Shown: positions 36,862 to 46,945, numbered from the stretch's first letter. The stretch is DNA of 64,000 nucleotides from Rufibacter roseolus (GCF_017916365.1 NZ_JAFMSU010000002.1:1426001-1490000), one strand, 5' to 3'. Notes: generated from the sequence alone by a model not told the origin. Numbers and translations are program-made.

Positions 36862-38220
36862 CTATTGGGAGAATTTCCAGTAGTCGAAAAACAGGATATT
36901 GCTCGCTTCTTTTCCTTTGAAGACAAAATAGACATCATGGACGCCGGTTACTTTTTTAACATTTGTAGATACCAGGGCCCATCTGTCATTCCCTCCGGTA
37001 AGGGGTGCTTTCACACTTCCCAGTAATTCACCTTCCACGCTGCCCAACCTGATTTCCAGGGTCACTTCGCTGTTATGCGTGGTACCCAGGCGGGCGGTAA
37101 ATTTAGTAGCCCCCGTTTTTCGGAAATCAACGTCTTTTACTTTGGTGTAGGCGCCGCTGCGCAGGGCCGTCACGAATACGCCCACTTTTTCATTCTGCAT
37201 GGACTTAACCCCTTCAGACCACGCTATGGTTTCGGCTTCGTTTTTCACAAACGGGTTTAAAGGAGCCAGGCCTTTGGTAATTCCTTTGGTCATGTTCATA
37301 GGCTGCAGGGTACCGTCTTTTTTGAACGCCGCTTCTTCTACAGAAACAGAGCGGGTAAAGCCGCCGCCACCCGGCAAGGCTCCGTTGTGGTAGAAGAAGT
37401 AGGTTTTCCCTTTAAAGTCAATGAGGCCCGGGTGGTTGGTGAAACTGCCTCCCTGGGTAGGCATTAAAATGCCCTGGTATTTCCAGGGGCCGGTAGGGCT
37501 GGAACTGGTGGAATAGCCAATGTGCTCCGGAATGGGGCCAGCGGCAAAAAGCAAATAGTACAACCCTTTGCGTTTGTAGAGCCATGGGCCTTCTTCATAG
37601 GTGGTAGGCCTTTCAGGGTTGCCCTCGCGCTTGCCAAAGGCTTCTATGGTATTGGGTACCGGCACTACTTCTCCCTGGTAAGAGATCATGTCTTCGTTCA
37701 GTTTGACGTAGTAGCATTTGGGGTTGCCCCAATAAAGGTAGGCCTGGCCGTCATCATCTATAAAAACTGATGGGTCAATATCTCCGGCTCCGCTTTGGAT
37801 GAAGGGCTTGCCCAGTGGATCTTTGAAGGGCCCGTATGGGCTGTTGGCCACCGCTACCCCAATGGCCCCTTTGTTATCATGGGTGGTTAAGGGAACGTAC
37901 ATGTAAAATTTACCACCGCGTTCTATACATTGCGGGGCCCACGCATTTATTTTCGCCCAGCTGAAATCAGAATAGGAAAGTATGGTGCCATGATCCGTCC
38001 AGTTCACCATGTCATCAGTGGTATAGAGCTTCCAGTCATTCATGGTGAACCAGGTAGAGCCGTCTTCATCATGACTGGTGTACAGGTATAGTTTGTTATT
38101 GTACACCATGGGGGCAGGGTCTGCGGTATAGGCAGTCTGGATGATGGGGTTCTGGGCCTGAATTCCTTGCAGGGCGCAACACATGAGAAGAAGAAACCAG
38201 GCAATTTTTACCTTTATCAT
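36862..38220 (-). CDS. GH43 arabinofuranosidase-like enzyme with CBM6
   Basis: The exported 452-residue protein has a GH43 propeller with Asp in YTADPAPM, Asp in GDIDPSVF and Glu in [13 protein letters not shown]. The C-terminal 130 residues form a CBM6-like module ([13 protein letters not shown] at the start, ILFFDYWKF at the end) that would bind xylan-type chains. This layout matches arabinoxylan arabinofuranohydrolases. It lies 80 bases after the esterase-like gene 38301-39152 and probably shares its transcript. Confidence 0.93.
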   Translation of the reverse strand: MIKVKIAWFLLLMCCALQGIQAQNPIIQTAYTADPAPMVYNNKLYLYTSHDEDGSTWFTMNDWKLYTTDDMVNWTDHGTILSYSDFSWAKINAWAPQCIERGGKFYMYVPLTTHDNKGAIGVAVANSPYGPFKDPLGKPFIQSGAGDIDPSVFIDDDGQAYLYWGNPKCYYVKLNEDMISYQGEVVPVPNTIEAFGKREGNPERPTTYEEGPWLYKRKGLYYLLFAAGPIPEHIGYSTSSSPTGPWKYQGILMPTQGGSFTNHPGLIDFKGKTYFFYHNGALPGGGGFTRSVSVEEAAFKKDGTLQPMNMTKGITKGLAPLNPFVKNEAETIAWSEGVKSMQNEKVGVFVTALRSGAYTKVKDVDFRKTGATKFTARLGTTHNSEVTLEIRLGSVEGELLGSVKAPLTGGNDRWALVSTNVKKVTGVHDVYFVFKGKEASNILFFDYWKFSQ

Positions 38221-38300
38221 GGGGTGTAGTACTCCTTTACTAGTGATTTGAAAATGTACCGTTGTTGAGGACCAGCGTATTTCTTCCCAGGTGTCTTTTG

Positions 38301-39731
<1,431 letters not shown>

Positions 39732-39802
39732 GCATAACAGCCTTGGGCATGAGGCGTGCCAACCCGGCGGCCGAAGCATGACCTATGCACCATGATGGAG
39801 GT
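39732..39802 (-). repeat. attC-like site 1, degenerate, distal end of array
   Basis: It begins GCATAAC and keeps the GGC...GGCC core, but the central part has drifted (CCCGGCGGCC). The outer box GATGGAGGT matches the expected complement of its cassette start (GTTGGTGGT) in 7 of 9 bases. Confidence 0.75.
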
Positions 39803-40680
39803 CAGTTGATTTTCTTATTTACTCTTTGAATTGACCTGGTTTCATAATAGAGGTAATTCTCAGTTGGATTCTTTTCAAGCTTCCTGATAAAATACTTTAG
39901 GAAGTATTCCTCTAGCTTGGCAGGTTTCAACATCTTCATCCTACCCAAATCATCTTGGTCCACACTGTTGAATAGTCCACCTGTGACAAAGGCCGTGGTC
40001 ACGCTGTCAAGCTTTATAGCCGTTCTGTCTGGGCCGAGCCTATAGATTTCTGCTGCTGCCTTCACATCTGCTTTCAAGTCTGGGATGTCAAAGTGAAGGT
40101 AATACAGAGAGTCTCCGCTATTACCCAGAAATGAGACAGTGTTGGTGTTAGCAGGGCTAAGTCTATTGAACACTTCCTCTTCGCTAAGGGTGAGAATGAA
40201 TAATTTGTCGGTATCTACCAGTATTTCTACTTCCTGCCTTTTTAGAGTGGTTGCGCAAAATGAGAATAAAGAAATAAGCGCGAGAGTAGCGGTAGTTAAA
40301 GGTTTCCTGTGGTTCTCATAACCACAGTTCCTATTCATGAAATAGCAGTAAGACAGGGGAAGTATAAATATTGCCAGCAAGTCTGTATAGTCGACAGTAC
40401 GGTTAGCAGCCACCCCTAAACTGTTGCAAAACTCAATCAATGGCTGAGAGATGGGTGATTTCCAGATAAAGAATACTACTGCTGTCGCCAGGTATATTGC
40501 GTTCTTTGATTGAGGTCTAACTGCGGAGAAAAAGTAGGGGAATATGAACAGCCCTGCAAAGTCTGACAGCTTGCCCGTTAGCTCATTGTGGAACTCATAC
40601 TTTAAGTAGAAGTCATTTACCAAAAGAATGACTAACCCCAAAAAGAACAACGGAGCTTTTATTTTCCCTATGTCAGACAT
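39802..40680 (-). CDS. Cassette 17: membrane protein with LTGKLSDFAGL motif
   Basis: This 292-residue protein is predicted to sit in the inner membrane, with about four N-terminal helices (APLFFLGLVILLVNDFYLK; LFIFPYFFSAV; AIYLATAVVFFIWK; TTATLALISLFSFCATTL), then a soluble C-terminal domain. The motif ELTGKLSDFAGLF defines a widespread family without known function, as far as I recall. It is the largest protein of a membrane type in the array and sits at its distal end. The cassette start and its degenerate attC are listed separately. Confidence 0.8.
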   Translation of the reverse strand: MSDIGKIKAPLFFLGLVILLVNDFYLKYEFHNELTGKLSDFAGLFIFPYFFSAVRPQSKNAIYLATAVVFFIWKSPISQPLIEFCNSLGVAANRTVDYTDLLAIFILPLSYCYFMNRNCGYENHRKPLTTATLALISLFSFCATTLKRQEVEILVDTDKLFILTLSEEEVFNRLSPANTNTVSFLGNSGDSLYYLHFDIPDLKADVKAAAEIYRLGPDRTAIKLDSVTTAFVTGGLFNSVDQDDLGRMKMLKPAKLEEYFLKYFIRKLEKNPTENYLYYETRSIQRVNKKIN

Positions 40681-40705
40681 TCATTGCATCCTTTCAATTA
40701 CAACT

Positions 40706-40778
40706 ACCACCAACGACATGGCTAAATAACAGGCGAGGCCGTCGGCCGTAGCTGCCGTTTACACCATGTTGTGTGTAG
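40706..40778 (-). repeat. attC-like site 2
   Basis: Outer boxes ACCACCAAC and GTTGTGTG flank a hairpin with core GGCCGTCGGCC. The right box is complementary to CACACAAC of site 3 across the cassette. Confidence 0.9.
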
Positions 40779-40784
40779 TATTTT

Positions 40785-41333
40785 TTATGTATGGTTATTG
40801 TAGGCCAAGTGAATTTTGTCTACCCATTCCTTACCCCACACGCATAATTCATAAGTCCAAACATATTCAGTCTTACCGTTTTCAGTCCATTTCTCTTCAT
40901 TGCTGTCAACTGAGAGCCCGTTCTTGAAATCTTTCTGAAATATATAGAATGAACTACTGTCTAGTTCTATTATCTCTTCCAGTTTATCTATGGCAAAAGA
41001 GCTGTCTAATCGTAGGAAAAATGAGTTAAAGAATCTTGCCGTGGCAAAATAGGTATCAGGGTCGCTTAGGTCTGGCTTTAAGCAAGAGAAGATTTCTCTA
41101 AATTTCTCAACCTACGTGAACGGGAATGTAAATCTGAATGTCGGTGCCTGAGATTCTCTGTAATGTACCTTGTCCGTTGCTGCATTTGTTTCTTCAAGCG
41201 TCAACACGGCAGCTTCAGGAATTACTTCTCCAATAATATTAGATAAAGCCATAATAAAGTCACCAAGAAAGTGTCTGCGTTCTTGCTGCTGTCTTAAATA
41301 TCCAATTCTTTCCTGACGGCTTGTTTCTTTCAT
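40785..41333 (-). pseudogene. Cassette 16: hypothetical gene split by an in-frame TAG
   Basis: An ATG at 41333 opens a frame (MKETSRQERIGYLRQQQERR) of 73 codons that meets TAG at 41112-41114. The same frame then runs on without a break for 108 more codons (VEKFREIFSCLKPDLSDPDTYF ... ELCVWGKEWVDKIHLAY, read in parts) to TAA at 40785-40787, six bases short of the attC box. The pattern is one nonsense mutation in a gene of about 182 codons, or possible read-through. I do not recognise the family. The second half alone has no good start codon. Confidence 0.8.
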
Positions 41334-41343
41334 ATCAATTTTT

Positions 41344-41414
41344 CACACAACGGACTAGTATAAAAGACGGAGAGGCCGTCGGTCGCTGCTGGCGTTTACA
41401 CGTTGTTGTGGCAA
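41344..41414 (-). repeat. attC-like site 3
   Basis: Outer boxes CACACAAC and GTTGTGGCAA flank a hairpin; the right box is a perfect 10-base complement of TTGCCACAAC at site 4. Confidence 0.93.
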
Positions 41415-41415
41415 A

Positions 41416-42321
41416 TTATTTTTGCTCATTATATAAGCTGTAGTATTTATTAGAATTTTCGAAATCTCCTTTCAATTTGTAGACAGAGGCAAGGTTCTTT
41501 AATTCTAATTTTATAAAAGAGGAATCTTTGAAATGTGAGATTTTAAACTCTGCTGCCTTTTTGAAGATGCTGATTGCACTTTCATAGTCTTTTTTCATTA
41601 CATAAGTAGCTGCCAAGAGGCTAAGACCATTGCCATATCCCTCTTTCTTATTGTTCCTACTAAAGTAGTTAGCTGCAAACAGAGCGTTTTCCGTTGTTGA
41701 GTCAAGCTTGCCGAGGTATAAATTCAGAAGAACCCTAGAGGAAACGGCATCAACAATCAAAGAAGAGTCTCCACTAGATTCTCCAAACCTGTGAATCTCA
41801 TCAATGAGTCCTGTTGCCTTTTCATATTCGAGATTAATTATTGATAAGTCGCAAAGGATGCTCTTTGCCTCATAAAAATCAGTACTATCTATGTCAGGTA
41901 ATGCCGTGTATTCTTGCAAGGCTCTGTTAATAGCAACAAGAGCAGAATCTTTCCTTCCAGATTCCCTGTAGATGCGGGCAAGAACTTTGTGTGTGTGTGC
42001 AGTCGTAATGCCCTTGGTTTTGTACATTGACAGAGCCAATTGAAAATAATGCTCTGCATTTCCATAATCCTTCATGTCCATGTAGACGTAGCCAAGCCTA
42101 TAATATGACTCTGCTAGAAACATGCTCTCAGGGAATCCCCTTTCACCAAAACTCACCTGCTCTTTGGCAATGGCTAAAGCTTTATTATAATCTTCGTTTT
42201 TAGAATATGTCCAATATTCCTCCGTTTTCATTGACCATTTGCTTTCAGTTGGCTCCCCAACAGGTTTACTACAACCAAAAGATGCCACTAAAACAAAAAG
42301 GGAAACGAAAATTCTTTTCAT
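41416..42321 (-). CDS. Cassette 15: TPR-repeat lipoprotein
   Basis: From the ATG at 42321 the 301-residue protein reads MKRIFVSLFVLVASFGCSKP, a lipoprotein signal with Cys17. The frame extends 14 codons into the attC, but the lipobox fixes this start. Tetratricopeptide-like repeats follow (AESYYRLGYVYMDMKDYGNAEHYFQLAL; HKVLARIYRESGRKDSALVAINRALQ; SLLAATYVMKKDYESAISIFKKA, each read as one repeat). It may form a protein-binding scaffold at the membrane. Partner unknown. Confidence 0.85.
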   Translation of the reverse strand: MKRIFVSLFVLVASFGCSKPVGEPTESKWSMKTEEYWTYSKNEDYNKALAIAKEQVSFGERGFPESMFLAESYYRLGYVYMDMKDYGNAEHYFQLALSMYKTKGITTAHTHKVLARIYRESGRKDSALVAINRALQEYTALPDIDSTDFYEAKSILCDLSIINLEYEKATGLIDEIHRFGESSGDSSLIVDAVSSRVLLNLYLGKLDSTTENALFAANYFSRNNKKEGYGNGLSLLAATYVMKKDYESAISIFKKAAEFKISHFKDSSFIKLELKNLASVYKLKGDFENSNKYYSLYNEQK

Positions 42322-42330
42322 ATTATTAAT

Positions 42331-42403
42331 TTGCCACAACGGTGTTGTACATAAGGTGAGCAAGGCGTAGCAGAAGCTTTGCTTATATACTGGGTTATGT
42401 AGT
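42331..42403 (-). repeat. attC-like site 4
   Basis: Outer boxes TTGCCACAAC and GTTATGTAGT flank a more divergent hairpin (ATAAGGTGAGCAAGGCG region). The right box pairs with CATAAC of site 5 over 6 bases. Confidence 0.85.
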
Positions 42404-42406
42404 ATT

Positions 42407-43105
42407 TTATTTCAGCCTTATCCTATTGACCACAGCACTTTTCAAGTTTGGAAACTCTAAGATGAAGGTATAGTCACTTAATCTATCACATGTGTCAATA
42501 TGCACTTTTTCTATTGTGTCTGCATACCTTTCCAAACCTCTTAAGCTTTTGAGATTTCTGGACCTATCTATGGTAATTTCACTCAAGCCTTTCATACCGT
42601 TCAATTTGGTTATATCATTAACGTTTGTCCAGTTGAGACCAAGTTTCTTAGCGTACCTCGGAAAGCTGAAGTCTGAGAAGGATTGATCTTTTGGCTTATG
42701 ATGCCACAGGTCAAATTTCTCTACACTTTCACAAGTATCTAAGCTTCTATCCTTCTGATGCCACTCAAGAACTAGGGTATTGAGGGAGGGGAAATGAGAA
42801 AAATCAATCATTGGTCTCTTTCCCATTACCCCGAAATATTCAGCATTTTCAAGATTATACAAACCCGTTACATCATTCACATTGATGTTCCAGAACCAAA
42901 AGAACTTTGCATCTCTGAAGTCTTTCACGAAATCGAAGTCTGCATTTTTGAACCCAAACGTTGAATTGCCAAAAATCCCATTAAAATTTTCCTGTTGGTA
43001 TTTAGAAATGCATTTCTCCAGCTTATCAGTAACTACTCCTAATGATTTATAGCCTCCCTGTTTCTCTTTATCAATGTAAACATCGTCTTCGGGTACAATA
43101 ACCAT
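42407..43105 (-). CDS. Cassette 14: leucine-rich-repeat-like protein
   Basis: The 232-residue protein has no signal peptide. Irregular LRR-like units are visible: LYNLENAEYFGVMGKRPMID, FPSLNTLVLEWHQKDRSL, LNGMKGLSEITIDRSRNLKSL and FPNLKSAVVNRIRL. Such solenoids usually bind proteins. It starts MVIVPEDDVYIDKE and is complete. Function unknown. Confidence 0.8.
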   Translation of the reverse strand: MVIVPEDDVYIDKEKQGGYKSLGVVTDKLEKCISKYQQENFNGIFGNSTFGFKNADFDFVKDFRDAKFFWFWNINVNDVTGLYNLENAEYFGVMGKRPMIDFSHFPSLNTLVLEWHQKDRSLDTCESVEKFDLWHHKPKDQSFSDFSFPRYAKKLGLNWTNVNDITKLNGMKGLSEITIDRSRNLKSLRGLERYADTIEKVHIDTCDRLSDYTFILEFPNLKSAVVNRIRLK

Positions 43106-43130
43106 TGTTTGTTTCTATAATTTAAAATGA

Positions 43131-43202
43131 GGCATAACTGTCTAGTGCATGAGGCGTGCAAGGCCGTTGGCCGTAGCATGGCTTATGCACCTTGTTATGC
43201 CA
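43131..43202 (-). repeat. attC-like site 5
   Basis: GGCATAAC and GTTATGCC are mutual complements here, and the hairpin GTGCATGAGGC...TTATGCAC surrounds the core. The right box matches site 6 across the cassette. Confidence 0.93.
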
Positions 43203-43674
43203 CGTTTTTTATTGCGCTTATTCTGATTATCCTAGTTAGCCTATTAAATACTTTATTTGAAATTAATCTAAAATTTAATTCCACGATAACAAACCTCACA
43301 AACAAGATTCCTAATAATACAGGAAGAATAAGTTCAATAGGTTTTTCTACTTCTTTTCGTAAAAGTGTCAACAAAATGGAAAGGATTGGAAGCAACATCA
43401 AAATTAAGGACAGTATTTTGTATGTAAGATGAAGTCTTATTTCAATTAAACCCACTTTTCCTTGAAAGTCACCACTTAGAACACAAAATGCTCCATACTT
43501 TGCAGATGAGATTACCTTAAACCTATTTTCCTTTATCTGCCCAATAAATGCCTTATCCGTCGACTCCAGAACAAGTAAGTCGGTAGGCTTTGTATTTTGT
43601 TGTAGATGATTTAAAGCTATTGTAGAATCGTCAGGTAACTCAATTTTGTAAACCCGTGAAGGAAATATATTCAT
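43195..43674 (-). CDS. Cassette 13: small membrane protein
   Basis: This 159-residue protein has a soluble N-terminal part (MNIFPSRVYKIELPDDSTIALNHL) and two predicted helices near residues 86-105 (ILSLILMLLPILSILLTLL) and 115-132 (LILPVLLGILFVRFVIV). The stop codon lies inside the attC-like site, a common arrangement in this array. No family recognised. Confidence 0.75.
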   Translation of the reverse strand: MNIFPSRVYKIELPDDSTIALNHLQQNTKPTDLLVLESTDKAFIGQIKENRFKVISSAKYGAFCVLSGDFQGKVGLIEIRLHLTYKILSLILMLLPILSILLTLLRKEVEKPIELILPVLLGILFVRFVIVELNFRLISNKVFNRLTRIIRISAIKNVA

Positions 43675-43688
43675 ATTATTTAAAATGA

Positions 43689-43759
43689 GGCATAACGTCT
43701 TGGCTAAACGACGGCGACAGCCGTCGGCTGGAGATGACGTTTAGCTCTTGTTGTATGGC
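43689..43759 (-). repeat. attC-like site 6
   Basis: Outer boxes GGCATAAC and GTTGTATGGC; hairpin GGCTAAACGACGGC...GACGTTTAGC. The right box is a perfect 10-base complement of GCCATACAAC at site 7. Confidence 0.95.
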
Positions 43760-43860
43760 GTTGTTCTTCTGCGCTTGCCACGAGCTTTATCTGCTTTTGA
43801 CCTGTTTTCAGAAAAAGGGCCGCTAATCACCTTCCCGAAGTTCAGTCAATTTTTATCCGT

Positions 43861-43900
43861 ACGTTTTTGGCCTTATTTCAGAAAAACAGGCCGAAAACGT
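43861..43900. terminator. Hairpin inside cassette 12
   Basis: ACGTTTTTGGCCT and AGGCCGAAAACGT pair over 13 positions (one G:U) around a loop containing TTTCAGAAAAA. The same loop motif recurs outside the array near gene ends, so this looks like a host-type terminator captured with the gene. Confidence 0.65.
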
Positions 43901-43940
43901 TAATGCGAGAAGTTAGATTATAGTCAGCCGTACAGTTCTT

Positions 43941-44204
43941 TTATTTAATTTCTTTCAAGTCCGTCTTCAAAATCCAAAGTGAGTTTGGCTTCTCATTGTG
44001 GCATTCAAGCCCGTGGCTATTTACATCAATGTCAAATTGGAATAAAACCCTGCTTCCATTCGGGAAGTTTAAGTCTTCTGCGTAATCAGTGACTGTCCCT
44101 TCCTCTTCGAGCAACTTCCAATAGTTTTCATTGTCGTCGCAATCTTCCTCTGGGATTCTTGTACCGTTGAAAGATTTAAGAACGTATTTTTTGCCTTTTT
44201 CCAT
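43941..44204 (-). CDS. Cassette 12: small conserved hypothetical protein
   Basis: From the ATG at 44204 the protein of 87 residues starts MEKGKKYVLKSFNGTRIPEE and contains ENYWKLLEEEGTVTDY, GSRVLFQFD and GLECHNEKPNSLWIL. It looks like a small beta-rich (SH3-like) domain; I recall similar short proteins but no function. An upstream ATG at 44219 is possible; longer starts would read through the attC and are unlikely. The gene is followed by 180 non-coding bases with a hairpin before its attC, unusual for this array. Confidence 0.75.
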   Translation of the reverse strand: MEKGKKYVLKSFNGTRIPEEDCDDNENYWKLLEEEGTVTDYAEDLNFPNGSRVLFQFDIDVNSHGLECHNEKPNSLWILKTDLKEIK

Positions 44205-44214
44205 TTCTATCAAT

Positions 44215-44287
44215 GCCATACAACGGATAGTATAAACGACGGCGAAGGCCGTCGGCCTTTGCTGACTTTTATACAATGTTGTACCAA
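44215..44287 (-). repeat. attC-like site 7
   Basis: Outer boxes GCCATACAAC and GTTGTACCAA; core GGCCGTCGGCC. The right box is a perfect complement of TTGGTACAAC at site 8. Confidence 0.95.
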
Positions 44288-44296
44288 GTGTTTCTT

Positions 44297-44821
44297 TTAG
44301 CTTATCCAAGGAGTTTCATAAAACGATTCTACATTGTTTGATTCATCAAAAAAGAATAAATAAATCACACCTGACGATCCTTCATCTCCTAACTTGCTAT
44401 AAGTCACATGGAGTAGAATGGTATTATTATCTAGTTTGGAAATGATGGTATTTTTGTGGCGGGACTTAGGCAAACAATCCAATTTTAATTTGGAACCAGA
44501 ATTAGTAGGCTTGTCTTCAAAAGATTTGAAAATTTCACCAATCTTGTCTTTGTCTTGGTTCCACAACTCTTCAAGCTTTACGTTCAGCTTCTTGGCTGTA
44601 TATATGTTAGCAATCGGGCCATCAAAGCCCCAACCGTCTAAAATCCGATTGTCGAACTTAAATTCAAAGCTTTTTAGGTTTTCATTGTGCTTTAGGTGCC
44701 ATATTGCCGCTCTAACCTGTTGGCAGGTTATTTCTTCGCTATGTTTTTTGGCAGCGACTTTCTGTCCAAAGTTTAATAAGGGAGTTAGGAGTAGAAGCAA
44801 AATGATAAAAGGCTTTTTCAT
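44297..44821 (-). CDS. Cassette 11: exported hypothetical protein
   Basis: The 174-residue protein has a clear signal peptide (MKKPFIILLLLLTPLLNFGQ). The mature part is charged with two Cys (ITCQQV, LDCLPK) that might form a disulfide, and ends ESNNVESFYETPWIS. I do not recognise it. Confidence 0.78.
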   Translation of the reverse strand: MKKPFIILLLLLTPLLNFGQKVAAKKHSEEITCQQVRAAIWHLKHNENLKSFEFKFDNRILDGWGFDGPIANIYTAKKLNVKLEELWNQDKDKIGEIFKSFEDKPTNSGSKLKLDCLPKSRHKNTIISKLDNNTILLHVTYSKLGDEGSSGVIYLFFFDESNNVESFYETPWIS

Positions 44822-44830
44822 TTTTTACAT

Positions 44831-44903
44831 TTGGTACAACGGACTAGTATAAACGACGGCGAAGGCCGTCGGCCGAGGTGACGTTTATGCCATGTTAGGC
44901 CAC
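44831..44903 (-). repeat. attC-like site 8
   Basis: Outer boxes TTGGTACAAC and GTTAGGCCAC; hairpin with GGCCGTCGGCC. The right box is a perfect complement of GTGGCCTAAC at site 9. Confidence 0.95.
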
Positions 44904-45379
44904 GTTGTTTTTATTTTGAATTCTTCCATTCTTGAAACCATGTTACCTAAGCCAATCAATATGCCATGATGATTTTCACAAACCAACCATTCATATTTTT
45001 TTGAGATAATGTAATATTCGAAATAAGGTAATTCTGCGATAACTTTCTGAATCGGCTTGATGTATCCTTGGAATAACCAAAACTTACTTGGGTCGTGGTA
45101 AGAGTCACACGCTACAAACCAGACCTTTTCTTCATAGTCAATTAGCTGGTCAAGAAATTCAAAGGCATTGTCTTGTTCAAAGCTAATTTGGAATTGAGTT
45201 CCTTTAAAGCTTTCCCACCACCAGTTAAATTTAGTATTAGAATTCTCTTTTTTTACGAAGGCCCGTTCAATTTTCTGCATGATTGCAGGCCATGCATAAA
45301 TTCCGACAGCTTCAAAGTCGTCAGATATAATACCTAAAGCATTTGCTATTTTTTGAGCATTTTCTTTGAATCCTGTCAT
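44885..45379 (-). CDS. Cassette 10: DUF6756-like cytoplasmic protein
   Basis: The 164-residue protein has no signal peptide. Aromatic-rich WWWESFKGTQFQISF and KVWFVACDSYHDPSKFWLFQGYI with EWLVCENHHGILIGLG resemble DUF6756-type proteins, whose role is unknown. The stop codon lies in the attC-like hairpin, so the last few residues are encoded by the recombination site. Confidence 0.75.
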   Translation of the reverse strand: MTGFKENAQKIANALGIISDDFEAVGIYAWPAIMQKIERAFVKKENSNTKFNWWWESFKGTQFQISFEQDNAFEFLDQLIDYEEKVWFVACDSYHDPSKFWLFQGYIKPIQKVIAELPYFEYYIISKKYEWLVCENHHGILIGLGNMVSRMEEFKIKTTWPNMA

Positions 45380-45387
45380 TTTTCAAT

Positions 45388-45460
45388 GTGGCCTAACGTA
45401 CTTGTGTAAACGACGGCAAGGCCGTCGGCCGATGCTGGCGTTTACACGTGGTTAGGTAAA
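45388..45460 (-). repeat. attC-like site 9
   Basis: Outer boxes GTGGCCTAAC and GTTAGGTAAA; hairpin GTGTAAACGACGGC...GGCGTTTACAC. The right box is a perfect complement of TTTACCTAAC at site 10. Confidence 0.95.
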
Positions 45461-45469
45461 GTTGTTTTT

Positions 45470-45838
45470 CTATTTTACAAGCATTCTCACTTTAGCCTCT
45501 AATTCTTTACTATTATAGAAGTCCATACATTTCATAATATCTAATCTTTCATCATGCTTGCTTGAATACTTTTTCTTACTGAATTCGAGTGCCATGCTGT
45601 CGATTGTTTCCATAGCGTCAATACCGAAATTCCCTGTTTCAAAATATCCTGCGGCACTTCCTTCATTTTCCCAATAGTCCGACTTTGGATTAGATTTATA
45701 TAGGCATGAGCAAAAAGCCACCCTCTTTAATTTTTCTCTACCCTCGTTTAATTTTCGTCGCTCCTTAATTGTAAACCCAGCTACAAAGAGTAATACAATT
45801 GCAAAGAAGATAAATGTCAGCTTTTTCATAATCTTCAA
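45470..45838 (-). CDS. Cassette 9: small membrane-anchored or exported protein
   Basis: The protein of 122 residues begins MKIMKKLTFIFFAIVLLFVAGF, one helix or signal peptide; MKK three codons on is an equally good start. The rest has FCSCLYKSNPKSDYW and DIMKCMDFYNS. The Cys pattern faintly recalls Tai4-type immunity proteins, which I would not rely on. Confidence 0.72.
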   Translation of the reverse strand: MKIMKKLTFIFFAIVLLFVAGFTIKERRKLNEGREKLKRVAFCSCLYKSNPKSDYWENEGSAAGYFETGNFGIDAMETIDSMALEFSKKKYSSKHDERLDIMKCMDFYNSKELEAKVRMLVK

Positions 45839-45839
45839 T

Positions 45840-45912
45840 TTTACCTAACGTACTTGTGTAAACGACGGCGAGGCCGTCGGCCGAAGCTGACGTTTACACG
45901 TTGTTCTGTGTT
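45840..45912 (-). repeat. attC-like site 10
   Basis: Outer boxes TTTACCTAAC and GTTCTGTGTT; hairpin GTGTAAACG/CGTTTACAC with core GGCCGTCGGCC. The right box pairs with ACACAGAAC at site 11. Confidence 0.95.
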
Positions 45913-46352
45913 GTTTTTGTTTCTTTTACTAATTTAATTAACTTTTCTATTTCAGATTTGTGTGTTTTAGGCCAGTTAATTTCTTCATACGATTTGTCGA
46001 TAAACTTTAGAATAGCGCGGTAAATCGGTAGAATCAACGAGTTAAAGCTTCCAGTTAGAACAAAGACCTTTCTTCTGTCGGATATATCAGAATTAGCAAA
46101 GTAAATACCGATACTATATTCGTTACCGATTCTTTCAAATTCAAAATAGTAGCCTTGGGGTTCTAGATGCCACCAAACTTCTGTTTTTATTCCTTTAATA
46201 ACATTCCTCAAAGAAGTAATCAACTGGTCAACCGGATTTGCTGGAACGTCCGAAGCTTCAAATTGTAAATCAAAGTTTTCAAAAGCCAAATTCACTGGAA
46301 GCCAGCCATGTTCAGGTGCTCCTAATTCTATTTTCAGCTTTTCTCTATTCAT
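45894..46352 (-). CDS. Cassette 8: hypothetical cytoplasmic protein
   Basis: The 152-residue protein starts MNREKLKIELGAPEHGWLPV and includes LQFEASDVPANPVDQLITSL, WWHLEPQGYYFEFER and INWPKTHKSEIEKL. There is no signal peptide. Its last residues (TTQNNV) and stop are encoded in the attC-like site. No family assigned. Confidence 0.75.
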   Translation of the reverse strand: MNREKLKIELGAPEHGWLPVNLAFENFDLQFEASDVPANPVDQLITSLRNVIKGIKTEVWWHLEPQGYYFEFERIGNEYSIGIYFANSDISDRRKVFVLTGSFNSLILPIYRAILKFIDKSYEEINWPKTHKSEIEKLIKLVKETKTTQNNV

Positions 46353-46362
46353 AATTTAAATT

Positions 46363-46432
46363 ACACAGAACGGCTTGGCTAAACGGCGGCGAGGCCGTCG
46401 GCCGATGCTGCCGTTTAGCTGTTGTTATGCGC
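46363..46432 (-). repeat. attC-like site 11
   Basis: Outer boxes ACACAGAAC and GTTATGCGC; hairpin GGCTAAACGGCGGC...GCCGTTTAGC. The right box is a perfect complement of GCGCATAAC at site 12. Confidence 0.95.
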
Positions 46433-46434
46433 TG

Positions 46435-46848
46435 TTATTCTTTCTTTTTCAAGCTCCCGAAGTAAGTAAACTTAAGGGTACATGCCCTTGGGTCAACAGG
46501 AATCAAATCTATTTTTCCTGCAGAACTTTTGCTTGGCTTTATAACTACTTTAGAACCAATAGAGAATTCGTTTGGAGAGTCGGCTCCTTTCTTTGTATTA
46601 CACAAATTTAAGACTCTTACTGTGTCTCCAGCCTCTGTTCTAACAAGACTTACTAAGGCTGTAGAAATCCGTCCACATAATACAGTTGGCTGTTCATTGA
46701 ACAAGACTGTTCCAACTATATCCTTCTCTAGTTTATTATACTTCCAGTCCGATTGACAGGATGTTTTCTCTTTACTCAGACTTTTACCTTGTCCGCCTAC
46801 TGCATTAAAGTGCAAAGCAGCAATCAGAATGAAATAAGGGATTCCCAT
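46435..46848 (-). CDS. Cassette 7: exported hypothetical protein
   Basis: The 137-residue protein starts MGIPYFILIAALHFNAVGGQG, a likely signal peptide. Later parts are TVLFNEQPTVLCGRISTALVSL, VRVLNLCNTKK and DPRACTLKFTYFGSLKKKE. Three Cys may form a disulfide. Unknown function. Confidence 0.72.
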   Translation of the reverse strand: MGIPYFILIAALHFNAVGGQGKSLSKEKTSCQSDWKYNKLEKDIVGTVLFNEQPTVLCGRISTALVSLVRTEAGDTVRVLNLCNTKKGADSPNEFSIGSKVVIKPSKSSAGKIDLIPVDPRACTLKFTYFGSLKKKE

Positions 46849-46872
46849 TAGTCCGTCTTTAATATTTTAATT

Positions 46873-46945
46873 GCGCATAACGGCTGGGCTAAACGACGGG
46901 CGAGGCCGTCGGCCGAAGTCTGATGTTTAGGTGTTGTTAGGGGAA
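46873..46945 (-). repeat. attC-like site 12
   Basis: Outer boxes GCGCATAAC and GTTAGGGG; hairpin GGCTAAACGACGGGCGAGGCC with GGCCGAAG and GATGTTTAG. The right box matches CCCCTAAC of site 13. Confidence 0.93.

Noticed and set aside
44205..44309. Longer start for the cassette 12 protein
   Set aside because: The extension would translate the whole attC-like site and has no family support. MEKGKKYVLKSFNG is the natural start.
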